From Cellulomonas sp. URHE0023 (GTDB lineage: Bacteria; Actinomycetota; Actinomycetes; Actinomycetales; Cellulomonadaceae), in assembly GCF_000688475.1 (NCBI RefSeq), contig NZ_JIAN01000007.1, forward strand, positions 62,001-126,000: a stretch of DNA of 64,000 nt. Direction: 5' to 3'. The position numbers and the translations under genes are program-made. This document shows positions 17,172 to 26,564 of this stretch, one piece after another. Below the pieces are notes generated by a model, which had not been told where the DNA came from, searched no databases, and worked only from the letters and a program-made list of their open reading frames with translations. Position 1 is the stretch's first letter. The number at the start of each line of letters is the position of its first letter.

Positions 17172-18104
17172 TCAGGCGGGCCCGCCGTCGGACTGCTGGG
17201 CGAGGAAGCGCTCGAACTCGGCGCCGAGCTCGTCGGCCGTGGGGATGTCCGAGGACCCTGCGAGCAGGCTCGTGCGGCCGATGCTGCGCGTGAACGCGTC
17301 GTACTGCTCCTCGAGCGCGTGGACGACGGCGGCGACGTCCTCGGACGCACCGACCTGTCGCTCGATCTCCTGCATGGCCTCGTCGGCCGCCGGCGTGAGC
17401 GACTCGACGTTCAGCTCGAGGCCCGTCGCGCGCTCGATCTTGCGCAGCGCCGCCTGGCTCGCCTGCGGGAACGCCGACTGCGCCAGGTAGTGAGGCACAT
17501 GGACCGCGAACCCGAGAGCGTCATGACCCGACTGCCCGAGCCGCAGCTCGAGCAGGGCACTCGCGCTTGCGGGCACCTGCACGGTGCCGAACCACGACTG
17601 GTGGTCGGCGACCAGCTCGGCTCGGGTGGCGTGCGCGGTCACGGACAGCGGGCGCGTGTGCGGGATGCCCATCGGGATCCCGTGCAGGCCGACGGTGAGC
17701 GGCACGTCGAACCGCTCGACGATCTGCCGTACCGCGGCGACGTACCGCTCCCACTGCACGTCCGGCTCGACGCCGTGCAGGAGAAGGAACGGCACACCGC
17801 TGGCGTCCTCGACGACGTCGACGACGAGCTCGGGCTCCGAGTAGGAGGCCCACGTGGTCTGGTCGAAGGTCATCAGCGGGCGTCGTGAGCGGTAGTCGAG
17901 GAGCTGGTCGACGTCGAACGTGGCGAGCCGGGTCGTCGTCAGCTCGTCGAGAAGGTGCTCGGCCGCCAGCTGACCGGCGTTGCCCGCGTCCACGAAACCC
18001 CGGACGGCGTGCACGAGCACCGGGCCTGCACCGTTGACGGTGCGTGCCTCCACCTCGGCGGCGACCTCAGGGTCGACGTCGTAGATCTCGCTCGGGTTCA
18101 ACAT
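17172..18104 (-). CDS. PAC2 family protein (proteasome assembly chaperone-like)
   Basis: A 310-residue protein of the actinobacterial PAC2 family: MLNPSEIYDVDPEVAAEV at the N terminus, GFVDAGNAGQLAAEHLL, TFDVDQLLDYRSRRP and HGIPMGIPHTRPL, all characteristic. PAC2 is related to eukaryotic proteasome assembly chaperones; its actinobacterial role is not established. The start was placed at ATG 18104, after GGAAGTGAG, because homologues begin with MLNP. It appears monocistronic, with a possible hairpin terminator behind it. Confidence 0.92.
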   Translation of the reverse strand: MLNPSEIYDVDPEVAAEVEARTVNGAGPVLVHAVRGFVDAGNAGQLAAEHLLDELTTTRLATFDVDQLLDYRSRRPLMTFDQTTWASYSEPELVVDVVEDASGVPFLLLHGVEPDVQWERYVAAVRQIVERFDVPLTVGLHGIPMGIPHTRPLSVTAHATRAELVADHQSWFGTVQVPASASALLELRLGQSGHDALGFAVHVPHYLAQSAFPQASQAALRKIERATGLELNVESLTPAADEAMQEIERQVGASEDVAAVVHALEEQYDAFTRSIGRTSLLAGSSDIPTADELGAEFERFLAQQSDGGPA

Positions 18105-18217
18105 GCTCGTCTCACTTCCGTCCGTGGGCCCCGGGGACCGCGTGCCCGAAGCTCCGAGCCCGCGGTCGCTCGCCGGTACGGGATTAACGCCACGCACCGC
18201 ACAGATGTTCCGACGAG

Positions 18218-18655
18218 TCAGCGGTTCGGCAGGCGGACGACCTCGACGAAGAACTCATCGATCTGACGGACCACGTCGATGAACCTGTCGAAGTCGACAG
18301 GCTTCGTGACGTACGCGTTGGCATGCAGCGAGTAGCTGCGCACCACGTCCTCCTCGGCCTCCGACGTGGTCAGCACGACCACAGGGATCTTGCGCAGACG
18401 CTCGTCGGACTTGACGGCCTCGAGCACCTCGCGCCCGTCCATGCGGGGCAGGTTCAGGTCCAGCAGCACGAGGTCCGGGGTCGGGGCGTCCTTGTGCGGA
18501 CCCTCCTTGCGCAGGAACTGGAGCGCCTCGACGCCATCGGCCACCACCGAGAGCCGGTTGCGCAGCTTGTTGTCCGAGAACGCCTCCTGCGTCATCAGGA
18601 CGTCGCCCGGGTCGTCCTCCACGAGAAGGACGTCGATGACCTTGGAGTCAGGCAT
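18218..18655 (-). CDS. Single-domain response regulator (CheY/Rcp1-like)
   Basis: A 145-residue stand-alone receiver domain. The acidic pocket (E13, D14, D15), phospho-acceptor Asp66 in [11 protein letters not shown], Thr97 and Lys118 in YVTKPVD are all present. There is no output domain, so it signals through protein contact. Spacing resembles cyanobacterial Rcp1 and related phytochrome-partner regulators. Its start overlaps the histidine kinase stop by eight bases, so it is co-translated with the kinase, its likely partner. Confidence 0.93.
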   Translation of the reverse strand: MPDSKVIDVLLVEDDPGDVLMTQEAFSDNKLRNRLSVVADGVEALQFLRKEGPHKDAPTPDLVLLDLNLPRMDGREVLEAVKSDERLRKIPVVVLTTSEAEEDVVRSYSLHANAYVTKPVDFDRFIDVVRQIDEFFVEVVRLPNR

Positions 18656-20258
18656 TGCTGGGCTCGCTCTCGTGGTGACTGTCGTGCGGTGCAGGCTGTG
18701 GTGCGGGCAGGGTCCACCGGATGGCGGTGCCGGGACCGTCGGGCTGCGCGATCCAGATCCGACCGCCGTGGAACTCGACGATCTTCTTGCACAGCGCCAG
18801 CCCGATGCCTGTGCCCTCGTAGACGTCCTTCGGATGCAGGCGCTGGAAGATCACGAAGACACGTTCGGCGTACTGAGCATCGATCCCGATGCCGTTGTCC
18901 CGGCACTCCAGCTCCCAGGAGTCTGCCACGCGATGAGCGCTGACGTGGATCGAGGGCAGCACGTCGGGCCTGTGGAACTTGATGCCGTTCGCGACGAGGT
19001 TCTGGAGGAGCTGCACCAGCAGAGGCGCCTCGCCCTGGACCACGGGCAGCTCGTCGTGCGTGACCACCGCTCCCGAGTCCGCGACCGCCTCGCTCAGCTG
19101 GTCGAGCGCGATGGCCAGGGCCTCGCCCAGATCGACGTCGGTCACCTCGCCGCCTACTCGTCCGACGCGCGAGAAGCCGAGAAGGTCCTGGATCAGCCGC
19201 TGCATCCGCTTCGCGCCGTCCACCGCGAACTCGATGTACTGGTCGGCACGCTCGTCGAGCTGTCCCCCGTATCGCTTCTGCAGGAGCTGCGTGAAGCTGG
19301 CCACCTTGCGCAGCGGCTCCTGCAGGTCGTGCGACGCGACGTACGCGAACTGCTCGAGGTCACGGTTGGAGCGCACCAGCTCCTGGGCCTGCTCCGTCAG
19401 CAGCTGGTTGGCCTCGGCCACCTCCCGGCGGGCCGCCTCGAGAACCTGTACCTGGTCGACGAGCGCCGTGCGCATGCGATCCACGTCGTCCGCGAGATCG
19501 GTGATCTCGCCGGGCCCCGTGACGACCACCCGGTGGTGCAGGTCGCCGGACGACACCGCCTGAGCCTGGGCTGCCAGGTCGTCCAACGGTTCGACGATCC
19601 AGCGACGCAGGGTGACCCACAGCGCGACACCGAGCCCCACCGCCGACAGGACCAGCAGCGCGACGGTCGCGGCGCCGATCCACGTCCACGCGTGGAGCTC
19701 GCCCAGTGCCGAGTCCCGCTCGGCACGAAGCGCGTCGATGTACGCCTGGGCGGCTACGCGTGCATCGTCGAACAGCGTCTTGCCGCGCTCGATGTCCTCG
19801 GCACCGACCGTGCCGCTCGCACGCACGTCGGCCATCGCGGGAACGGCGAACTCCTCGTTCCAGGCCTGCGACGCGTCGGCCGCCGCCCGGGCCGCCGACG
19901 CGACCGCATCGCTCGACCCGTCCCGGGCCGCTGCCCCGGCGAGCGAGCGGAACGGCACGTCGTCCGCGAGCGCCCGGTCGTACGGTTCGAGGGTCACCGG
20001 GTCGCCGGTGAGGGCGAAGCCGCGCAGGCCGGTCTCCGCGTCGAGCAGTCGGATGTAGGCACCGTCCGCACGCGTGATCGCCGTGAAGTACGTCTCCGTG
20101 ACCGCCTGCTGACGGTCGATCAGCCGAACCAGGACGACCGCCGCGAGGACGACCACGATCGAAAGCGCGGCACCGGCCACGACGATGAGGGTGCGCAGCC
20201 GCGCGCGCAAGGTCGACGAGCGTCGCACGGGCGACGCGGCACCGTTCACGGCCGCCAT
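18648..20258 (-). CDS. CHASE3-type sensor histidine kinase
   Basis: A 536-residue membrane kinase: transmembrane helix 1 (about 23-47), extracytoplasmic helical CHASE3 domain (about 50-190, with the typical [14 protein letters not shown]), helix 2 (about 193-217), HAMP linker (218-270), coiled coil, HisKA with His310 in [13 protein letters not shown], and HATPase_c with N and G boxes ([31 protein letters not shown]). All catalytic boxes look intact. The ligand is unknown. It lies between an RsbU-like phosphatase (13-base overlap) and a single-domain regulator (8-base overlap), forming one signalling operon. Confidence 0.95.
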   Translation of the reverse strand: MAAVNGAASPVRRSSTLRARLRTLIVVAGAALSIVVVLAAVVLVRLIDRQQAVTETYFTAITRADGAYIRLLDAETGLRGFALTGDPVTLEPYDRALADDVPFRSLAGAAARDGSSDAVASAARAAADASQAWNEEFAVPAMADVRASGTVGAEDIERGKTLFDDARVAAQAYIDALRAERDSALGELHAWTWIGAATVALLVLSAVGLGVALWVTLRRWIVEPLDDLAAQAQAVSSGDLHHRVVVTGPGEITDLADDVDRMRTALVDQVQVLEAARREVAEANQLLTEQAQELVRSNRDLEQFAYVASHDLQEPLRKVASFTQLLQKRYGGQLDERADQYIEFAVDGAKRMQRLIQDLLGFSRVGRVGGEVTDVDLGEALAIALDQLSEAVADSGAVVTHDELPVVQGEAPLLVQLLQNLVANGIKFHRPDVLPSIHVSAHRVADSWELECRDNGIGIDAQYAERVFVIFQRLHPKDVYEGTGIGLALCKKIVEFHGGRIWIAQPDGPGTAIRWTLPAPQPAPHDSHHESEPSNA

Positions 20259-21472
20259 CCGACGACGACCACGGCGGAGTCGTCGACGAGGTCGCCCCCG
20301 TGCAGCTCACGGACCTCGCGCAGCAGCCGGTCGCCGATGTCGTCGGCACCCTCGGCGAGAGCGCGGTCGATCAGCGCGAGCAGACCTGCCTTGCCGACAC
20401 GCTCTCGTCCCCCGGCGACCGTCGCCTCCATCACGCCGTCGGTGTACAGCAGGATCCGCCACGTGTCCGGCAGATCCAGGCGCACCGGTGCCCAGCCACC
20501 CGGCACCGGGATACCGAGCGCGCGGCCCCGGCCGTGGGTGGGCAGCAGGCTCGCCGTCGCCCCGAGCTCGATCGGCGCCGGGTGGCCGGCCAGGTAGAGG
20601 TCGACCGACGCACGATCGGACGCCACCTCGAGCATCGCCACCGTGGTGAAGATCTCGGGGCGGCCCCGCTCGGCCACGAGGACGCGTTCCATCAGGTCCA
20701 GGATCTGGTCGGCAGGTATGTCGGCGAGCACCAACGTCCGCCAAGCGGTCCGCAGCGTCGCACCGAGGGCCGCCTCGTCGGGCCCGTGACCGCAGACGTC
20801 ACCCACCAGTGCCAGGACGGAACCGTCCGGGCGCTGGACGACGTCGTAGAAGTCGCCACCCAGCACGCCGTCGCGCCCCGCCCGGTAGCCGACGCGCACG
20901 TCGAGGCGCTCGTCCACGACAGCGGGCGTGGGCAGCAACGCGCGTTCGAGCCGGTTGACCTCCTCCGCACGGACGAGGCTCCGGTAGAGCGCACGGTCGG
21001 CCTCCTCCAGCCTGCGACGCTGCACGGCGTACCGCACGGACCTGGCGAGGAGCTCGGGGCCCACCTCACCCTTGACCAGATAGTCCTGCGCGCCCGCGGC
21101 GACGGCGCGGACTCCGACGTCCCCGCCCGCCAGCCCCGTCAGGACGACGACGCCGGGAGCACCGCAGGCGAGCAGCTGCTCGAGAGCGTCGATGCCGGTG
21201 GCGTCGGGCAGGCCGAGGTCGAGCAGGACGAGGTCGAACCGACCTCCCGCGTCGGTGCCCGCGGTCGGATCGACGTGAAGCAGCTCGATCGCGCGATCGA
21301 GCGTCTGGACCCAGGACATGGTCACGGACAGCCCCGCGTCGACGAGCAGCTCGCGAACGAGGATCGCATCCCCCTCGTCGTCCTCGACCAGCAGGAGCCG
21401 CAACGCGGGGTCGCGGTCCGTCGGGACGCCTGCGCCCCTGCTCGGGCGCACGTCGGCTGGGGGCTGGATCAC
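20246..21472 (-). CDS. Receiver-PP2C phosphatase (RsbU/SpoIIE-like response regulator)
   Basis: A 408-residue protein with an N-terminal receiver (about 24-145; acidic LVEDDEGD, phospho-Asp in LVLLDLGLPDATG, Lys in YLVKGE), a short coiled linker and a SpoIIE-type PP2C domain with metal-binding GGDFYD and GDVCGHGPDEA. Such proteins dephosphorylate anti-anti-sigma factors to switch on alternative sigma factors; no RsbV or RsbW gene is in this window. It is the first gene of a three-gene operon with the kinase and single-domain regulator. Confidence 0.93.
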   Translation of the reverse strand: MIQPPADVRPSRGAGVPTDRDPALRLLLVEDDEGDAILVRELLVDAGLSVTMSWVQTLDRAIELLHVDPTAGTDAGGRFDLVLLDLGLPDATGIDALEQLLACGAPGVVVLTGLAGGDVGVRAVAAGAQDYLVKGEVGPELLARSVRYAVQRRRLEEADRALYRSLVRAEEVNRLERALLPTPAVVDERLDVRVGYRAGRDGVLGGDFYDVVQRPDGSVLALVGDVCGHGPDEAALGATLRTAWRTLVLADIPADQILDLMERVLVAERGRPEIFTTVAMLEVASDRASVDLYLAGHPAPIELGATASLLPTHGRGRALGIPVPGGWAPVRLDLPDTWRILLYTDGVMEATVAGGRERVGKAGLLALIDRALAEGADDIGDRLLREVRELHGGDLVDDSAVVVVGWRP

Positions 21473-21677
21473 CTGTACTCCTCACATGTGTGCACCGCAG
21501 GGTAGGTCGACCGCGCCCCCGGCGCCCGTCGTGCACAAAACGCCACTCGGACGGCGGGTGCGAGCACGCCCGAGTCGGCGGATAATGGACGGCCGCTCCG
21601 TGCGCCGCGCGTCCCCCGACGCCGCGCACGAGCGCAGACGCACGGCCGGTCGAACCGGCGGAACGGAGAACGCCCAC

Positions 21678-23915
21678 GTGGCAGGCATGGACAACGAGCT
21701 GATGGGCGAGCAGGTGGTCGTCGACCAGCTCTACGGGCGGCTCGACGACCTCCGGGCGCAGACGCGTGGGCGCCTGGCCGACATCCGGCGCGAGGGCCCG
21801 TCGGGGTCGCCGCAGAACCGCAGCGAGCGTGACGCGTTCGCCACGTTGTACGAGGACCGGATCGCACAGCTCGAGGCTGTGGAGGAGCGGCTCGTCTTCG
21901 GCCGGCTCGACCTCGCCGACGACACCCGCCGCTACATCGGTCGCATCGGGCTGACCGACGACGAGCAGTCACAGCTCCTCACCGACTGGCGCGCGCCGGC
22001 GGCGCAGCCGTTCTACCGCGCCACCGCCAAGAACCCCGACGGCGTGGTCCAGCGCAGGCACGTCGTCACACGGGGCCGCACCGTCACGAGCGTCGAGGAC
22101 GAGGTGCTCGACCTCGACCGGCTCGGTGACTCCGAGGCGCGCCTGTCCGGGCTCTCCGGCGAGGGGGCACTGCTGGCGGGTCTGGCCGCCGGACGCACGG
22201 GCCGGATGGGCGACATCGTCGCGACCATCCAGGGCGAGCAGGACGCGATCATCCGGTCCGAGCTCGGTGGCGCACTGGTGGTCCAGGGCGGTCCGGGCAC
22301 CGGGAAGACGGCCGTCGCGCTGCACCGAGCCGCCTACCTTCTGTACGCGCACCGTCGCGTGCTCGAGCGCTCGGGTGTCCTCCTCGTCGGACCCAGCCGC
22401 ACGTTCTTGCGGTACATCGACCAGGTGCTGCCCTCGCTCGGGGAGACGGGTGTGGTGACGACCACGGTCGCCGACCTCTATCCGGGCATCCTGGCCACGG
22501 GGACCGAGGACGAGAGGGTGGCCGAGCTCAAGGGACGCGCCCTGTGGGCGGACGTCATCGCCCGGGCCGTACGGGACCGCGAGCGGATCCCGGCGCAGCC
22601 GGTGCACGTGCGCGTCGAGGGCCACGACCTCGTGATCCGTCCGAACGACATCGCGTCGGCGATCGCCCGTGCCCGCCGCAACCACCGACCGCACAACCAG
22701 GCCCGCATCTCGTTCGTCCGGGACATGCTCGGGCGGCTGGCCGACCAGTACGTCACCTCCCTCGGGCAGGAGGTCCCCTCCGACGAGCGCGGCGAGATCA
22801 TCGAGGAGATCCGGACGAACCGCGAGGTGAGGATCGCCCTGAACCTCGCCTGGATGCCGATCACGCCGCAGAAGCTGCTGTCGGACCTGTTCAGCAAGCC
22901 CGCCCGGCTCGCGAGGGCTGCGCCGGGCATGGCCCCGCAGCAGCGCGCGATGCTCGTGCGTGACCCGGATGCCCCGTGGACGCCCGCGGACGTGCCGCTC
23001 CTCGACGAGGCGGCCGAGCTCCTCGGCGAGGACGACCAGGCGGCTCGCGCTCAGGCGCGCGCAGCCGCGGAGCGGCGCGAGTCAGAGGTGGCCTACGCAC
23101 GGCAGGTGCTCGAGTCGACCGGCGCCGGGGGCATGGTGTCCGCCGAGATGCTGGCCGATCGATTCGCGACGACCGGGCCGACGCTCACCACGGCTGAACG
23201 GGCCGCCGCCGACCGCTCGTGGACCTACGGTCACGTCGTGGTCGACGAGGCGCAGGAGCTGTCCGCGATGGCATGGCGATGCCTGCTCCGTCGGGTGCCC
23301 ACACGGTCGCTGACCATCGTCGGCGACGTCGCCCAGACGACCGCAGCAGCCGGCGCCCGCTCCTGGGCCGGCCAGCTGGACCCCGTGATGCGCTCGTCGT
23401 GGAGGCTCAACGAGCTGACGGTGAACTACCGGACGCCCGCCGAGGTCGCGGACACCGCCCGCCGCGTGGCGGTCGCCGCCCGGCTGCCTGTCAGCCCGCT
23501 GACGTCCGCTCGCGAGGTGGCCGACTCGCTGCTCGTCGAGCGCGCCTCGGCGGACGGTTTCGCGGAGGCGGTCGCCCGCCGGGCCGAGAAGCTCACGGCC
23601 GAGATCACCGACGAGACCGGCGCCGGTCGCCTCGCCGTCATCGCGGTCGAGGACCGGATCGCCGCCATCGCCGACTCCCTGATCGCGGCAGGCATGCGTC
23701 CCGCGGTCGGGTCGGGCAAGTCCGCGGCCGACCTCGACGCACCGCTCGTCGTGCTCACACCTCGCGAGGCAAAGGGGCTGGAGTTCGACGTCGTCGTGCT
23801 GGTGGAGCCTGCCGAGGTGCTGGCCGCGAGCGCCGGTGACCTGTATGTCGCCATGACGCGGCCCACCAGGACGCTCCAGGTGATCCACGACAGACCTCTG
23901 CCGCGCGGCTGGTGA
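21678..23915 (+). CDS. helD: HelD-like UvrD/Rep-type helicase
   Basis: A 745-residue SF1 protein with an N-terminal coiled-coil arm, the Walker A GGPGTGKTAVALHR (around residue 205), an insertion domain, Walker B VVDEAQELSAM, GDVAQTTA, and a 2A domain ending LEFDVVVLVEP and YVAMTRPTRTLQV. The layout matches HelD, which binds and recycles stalled RNA polymerase; some actinobacterial HelD proteins (HelR) also release rifamycin. The GTG at 21678 was chosen because GGAG at 21665-21668 is nine bases upstream; ATG 21687 is the alternative. Divergent from the RsbU operon. Confidence 0.9.
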   Translation: MAGMDNELMGEQVVVDQLYGRLDDLRAQTRGRLADIRREGPSGSPQNRSERDAFATLYEDRIAQLEAVEERLVFGRLDLADDTRRYIGRIGLTDDEQSQLLTDWRAPAAQPFYRATAKNPDGVVQRRHVVTRGRTVTSVEDEVLDLDRLGDSEARLSGLSGEGALLAGLAAGRTGRMGDIVATIQGEQDAIIRSELGGALVVQGGPGTGKTAVALHRAAYLLYAHRRVLERSGVLLVGPSRTFLRYIDQVLPSLGETGVVTTTVADLYPGILATGTEDERVAELKGRALWADVIARAVRDRERIPAQPVHVRVEGHDLVIRPNDIASAIARARRNHRPHNQARISFVRDMLGRLADQYVTSLGQEVPSDERGEIIEEIRTNREVRIALNLAWMPITPQKLLSDLFSKPARLARAAPGMAPQQRAMLVRDPDAPWTPADVPLLDEAAELLGEDDQAARAQARAAAERRESEVAYARQVLESTGAGGMVSAEMLADRFATTGPTLTTAERAAADRSWTYGHVVVDEAQELSAMAWRCLLRRVPTRSLTIVGDVAQTTAAAGARSWAGQLDPVMRSSWRLNELTVNYRTPAEVADTARRVAVAARLPVSPLTSAREVADSLLVERASADGFAEAVARRAEKLTAEITDETGAGRLAVIAVEDRIAAIADSLIAAGMRPAVGSGKSAADLDAPLVVLTPREAKGLEFDVVVLVEPAEVLAASAGDLYVAMTRPTRTLQVIHDRPLPRGW

Positions 23916-23973
23916 GCTGTCCGCTGGTCGGACCGCTGTAGGTCCCTGCCGCGAGCAGGCGCACCATAGGGGC

Positions 23974-25173
23974 GTGCCCAAAGCCCTCCTGCTCGAAAAC
24001 CTGCACCCTCAGGCCGTCTCGATCCTCGAGGCCGCCGGCTACGACGTGACCACCCGGACCGGTGCGCTCGACGAGTCCGAGCTCATCGACGCCCTCGCCG
24101 GCGTGCAGGTGCTCGGCATCCGGTCCAAGACCCACGTGACGGCCGAGGTGCTCGCGAACGCCCCTGACCTCGTGGCGATCGGCGCGTACTGCATCGGCAC
24201 GAACCAGATCGACCTGGCCGAAGCGGCGGCACGCGGCATCGCCACGTTCAACGCACCGTTCTCCAACACACGGTCCGTGGTGGAGATCGCCCTCGCCGAC
24301 ATGATCTCGCTGACCCGTCGTCTCACCGAGTTCGACAAGGCGATGCACGACGGCGTCTGGAACAAGTCCGCAACCGGCGCGCACGAGATCCGCGGTCGCA
24401 CGCTCGGCATCATCGGCTACGGGAACATCGGCACGCAGCTCTCGGTGCTCGCGGAGAACCTCGGCCTGTCGGTCGTCTTCTACGACACCGCCGAGAAGCT
24501 CGCGCTCGGCAACGCACGCCGCATGGACACCCTCGACGAGCTGCTCGAAGCCGCGGACATCGTCACGCTGCACGTCGACGGCCGCAGTGGCAACGCAGGC
24601 CTGTTCGGAGCCAAGCAGTTCGCGCAGATGCGGCCCGGCGCGGTGTTCCTGAACCTCTCGCGGGGGTTCGTCGTGGACTACGCCGCGCTGCGCGACGCCG
24701 TCGTCTCCGGTCACGTCAGCGGTGCCGCAGTGGACGTGTTCCCGGTCGAGCCCAAGCGCAAGGGCGACCCGTTCGACTCCGAGCTGCGCGGTCTGCCGAA
24801 CGTCATCCTCACTCCGCACACGGGCGGGTCCACCGAGGAGGCGCAGGAGGCGATCGGGCAGTTCGTCTCGGCGAAGCTGCGCGACTACATGATCACCGGC
24901 TCCACGACGCTGAGCGTCAACGTGCCGAACCTCGCGCTCGAGCAGAAGCCCGGGGTGCATCGTCTGGCGTATCTGCACCGGAACGTTCCCGGTGTGCTGG
25001 CCGCCGTCAACGCGACGCTCGCCGAGCACGGCGTGAACATCGAGGGCCAGCTGCTGACGACGAGCGGCGAGCTCGGCTACGTGGTGACCGACGCCGACGC
25101 ACCGATCGACTCCGCGGTCGTGGACGCGCTCACCTCGCGGCCCGAGTCGGTCCGCCTGCGCGCGCTGTCCTGA
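23974..25173 (+). CDS. serA: D-3-phosphoglycerate dehydrogenase
   Basis: SerA oxidises 3-phosphoglycerate with NAD+ in the first step of serine synthesis. The 399-residue protein carries the NAD-binding motif GIIGYGNIGTQLS, the catalytic Arg in NLSRGFVVDY, a Glu in VFPVEP, a His in LTPHTGGSTEEAQ and a C-terminal ACT domain (about 325-399) for serine feedback. The length matches the E. coli-type enzyme rather than the roughly 530-residue mycobacterial type. The start is GTG with a very close AGGGG. It is followed by a strong terminator and therefore stands alone. Confidence 0.95.
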   Translation: MPKALLLENLHPQAVSILEAAGYDVTTRTGALDESELIDALAGVQVLGIRSKTHVTAEVLANAPDLVAIGAYCIGTNQIDLAEAAARGIATFNAPFSNTRSVVEIALADMISLTRRLTEFDKAMHDGVWNKSATGAHEIRGRTLGIIGYGNIGTQLSVLAENLGLSVVFYDTAEKLALGNARRMDTLDELLEAADIVTLHVDGRSGNAGLFGAKQFAQMRPGAVFLNLSRGFVVDYAALRDAVVSGHVSGAAVDVFPVEPKRKGDPFDSELRGLPNVILTPHTGGSTEEAQEAIGQFVSAKLRDYMITGSTTLSVNVPNLALEQKPGVHRLAYLHRNVPGVLAAVNATLAEHGVNIEGQLLTTSGELGYVVTDADAPIDSAVVDALTSRPESVRLRALS

Positions 25174-25182
25174 CGCACAACG

Positions 25183-25216
25183 CCGAGGGCCCGACCGAAT
25201 CCGGTCGGGCCCTCGG
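25183..25216. terminator. Bidirectional terminator after serA
   Basis: A perfect 15-bp GC-rich stem (25183-25197 with 25202-25216) and four-base loop, ten bases past serA and twelve bases past the end of the convergent DUF5302 gene. No long U tract. Confidence 0.93.
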
Positions 25217-25228
25217 TGTTCGTCGTGG

Positions 25229-25426
25229 TCAGGCGGAGCCTGACTTGCGCTGGAACCGGCGCTGCGAGGGCCCGGCCGTCTCCGATCCGTGCACCTGACC
25301 GGTGTTCGCGGTGCCGTCGGACGTACGGTGCTGGTTCGACTTCTTGCGCTCGAGGGCCTCGCGGTACTTGGCCTTCGCGTCCTCGCTCACCGCCGCCGTG
25401 GTCGCCTTGTCGTCGCTCTTCGCCAT
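25229..25426 (-). CDS. DUF5302 small protein
   Basis: A 65-residue hydrophilic protein of the actinobacterial DUF5302 family, with the core SEDAKAKYREALERKKSNQH and a Gly/Thr-rich, basic C-terminal tail (QRRFQRKSGSA). The function is unknown. The start ATG 25426 follows AAGGAG by six bases, and upstream in-frame codons are unlike the family. Probably disordered in the second half. Convergent with serA. Confidence 0.85.
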   Translation of the reverse strand: MAKSDDKATTAAVSEDAKAKYREALERKKSNQHRTSDGTANTGQVHGSETAGPSQRRFQRKSGSA

Positions 25427-25537
25427 GGGCGTCTCCTTGTGTGCGGTGTACGTCTGCGGTGGGGCGTGTGCGCCCTCCCCCCGCCAGCGTCCCTGAACCG
25501 GGCCGTCGGCGCCACCTCTTCTCAGAAGCGGCGAGGG

Positions 25538-25543
25538 TAGCGT
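25538..25543 (+). promoter_or_regulatory. Putative -10 hexamer of leaderless aldo/keto reductase gene
   Basis: TAGCGT followed by seven bases and the GTG start codon, with no Shine-Dalgarno, fits a leaderless transcript. Confidence 0.5.
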
Positions 25544-25550
25544 CGCACGG

Positions 25551-26564
25551 GTGCCCCCTGCCGAGCTCCCGCACCGCCGTGCCGGCGGCCTCTCGCTGCC
25601 CGTGATCTCCCTCGGGCTCTGGCAGAACTTCGGCGAGTCCACCCCCTTCGACGACCAGCGTCGACTCGTCCTGCACGCGGTCGACCGGGGCGTCGTGCAC
25701 CTCGACCTCGCGAACAACTACGGACCGCCACCGTTCGCTGCCGAGGAGTCGCTCGGACGGATGCTGAGCCGCGACCTGCGTCGAGACGAGCTCCTGATCA
25801 CCACCAAGGCCGGTTACCGAGCGTGGCCTGGTCCGTACGGCGAGCAGGGGTCACGCAAGTACCTGCGCGCATCCCTCGACGAGTCGTTGCGACGTCTGGG
25901 GACCGACCGCGTGGACGTGTTCTACAGCCACCGTTTCGATCCGCACACGCCGCTGGAAGAGACCCTGGGTGCACTTCGGGACGCGGTCCGGTCCGGCAAG
26001 GCCCTCTACGCGGGGATCTCCTCGTACTCCGCCGACAGGACCGCCGCAGCGCTGGTGGTCGCTCGATCGATCGGGCTGCCGCTCGCTGTGCACCAACCGG
26101 CGTACTCGATGCTCAACCGGTGGGTGGAGCGCGCCGGAACGGACGGCCGGTCGCTCCTGGATGTGGCGGCGACCGCCGGCATGGCCGTCGTCGCGTTCTC
26201 CCCGCTCGCGCAGGGGCTCCTGAGCGACCGCTACCTGAACGGCGTCCCTGCCGGTTCGCGGGCCGGCCGTGGCGGCCCGCTACGGCCTGAGTGGCTGACC
26301 GACGAGGTCCTCGCACACGTTCGCGCACTGGATGTGATCGCCCGCGCCGGCGGGCGAACCCTTCCCCAGCTGGCGCTCGCGTGGGTGCTGCGCGACCAGC
26401 GCGTGACGTCGGTCCTCGCCGGCGCCCGCACCACCGACCAGCTCGACGAGAACCTCGCGGCCGCTGCAGCCGAACCGCTCGACGACGACGAGATCGCCGC
26501 GATCGAGCCGCACGCCGTCGAGGCCGGGATCAACCTGTGGGGTCCGCGGTCGAGCGACCTGTGA
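25551..26564 (+). CDS. Aldo/keto reductase (YghZ/Gpr-like)
   Basis: A 337-residue TIM-barrel oxidoreductase. Family landmarks: DLANNYGPP with the catalytic Asp and Tyr, TTKAGY with the Lys, and FYSHRFDPHTPLEETLGAL with the His, giving the D-Y-K-H tetrad. The region FSPLAQGLLSDRYL and the insertion WPGPYGEQGSRKYLRASLDESL resemble YghZ (L-glyceraldehyde 3-phosphate reductase) and Kv-channel beta-like AKRs. NADPH dependence and the substrate are inferred from the family. GTG start, leaderless. Its 3' end overlaps the convergent peptidase gene by 35 bases. Confidence 0.93.
   Translation: MPPAELPHRRAGGLSLPVISLGLWQNFGESTPFDDQRRLVLHAVDRGVVHLDLANNYGPPPFAAEESLGRMLSRDLRRDELLITTKAGYRAWPGPYGEQGSRKYLRASLDESLRRLGTDRVDVFYSHRFDPHTPLEETLGALRDAVRSGKALYAGISSYSADRTAAALVVARSIGLPLAVHQPAYSMLNRWVERAGTDGRSLLDVAATAGMAVVAFSPLAQGLLSDRYLNGVPAGSRAGRGGPLRPEWLTDEVLAHVRALDVIARAGGRTLPQLALAWVLRDQRVTSVLAGARTTDQLDENLAAAAAEPLDDDEIAAIEPHAVEAGINLWGPRSSDL

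Noticed and set aside
18366..20597. A 743-codon plus-strand frame opposite the kinase operon
   Set aside because: Low-information translation; the histidine kinase and regulators on the minus strand carry full motifs.
21473..21677. Rifamycin-associated element upstream of the HelD gene
   Set aside because: No matching inverted repeat could be found by eye; only a CACATGTG palindrome near 21484 was seen, which is not specific.
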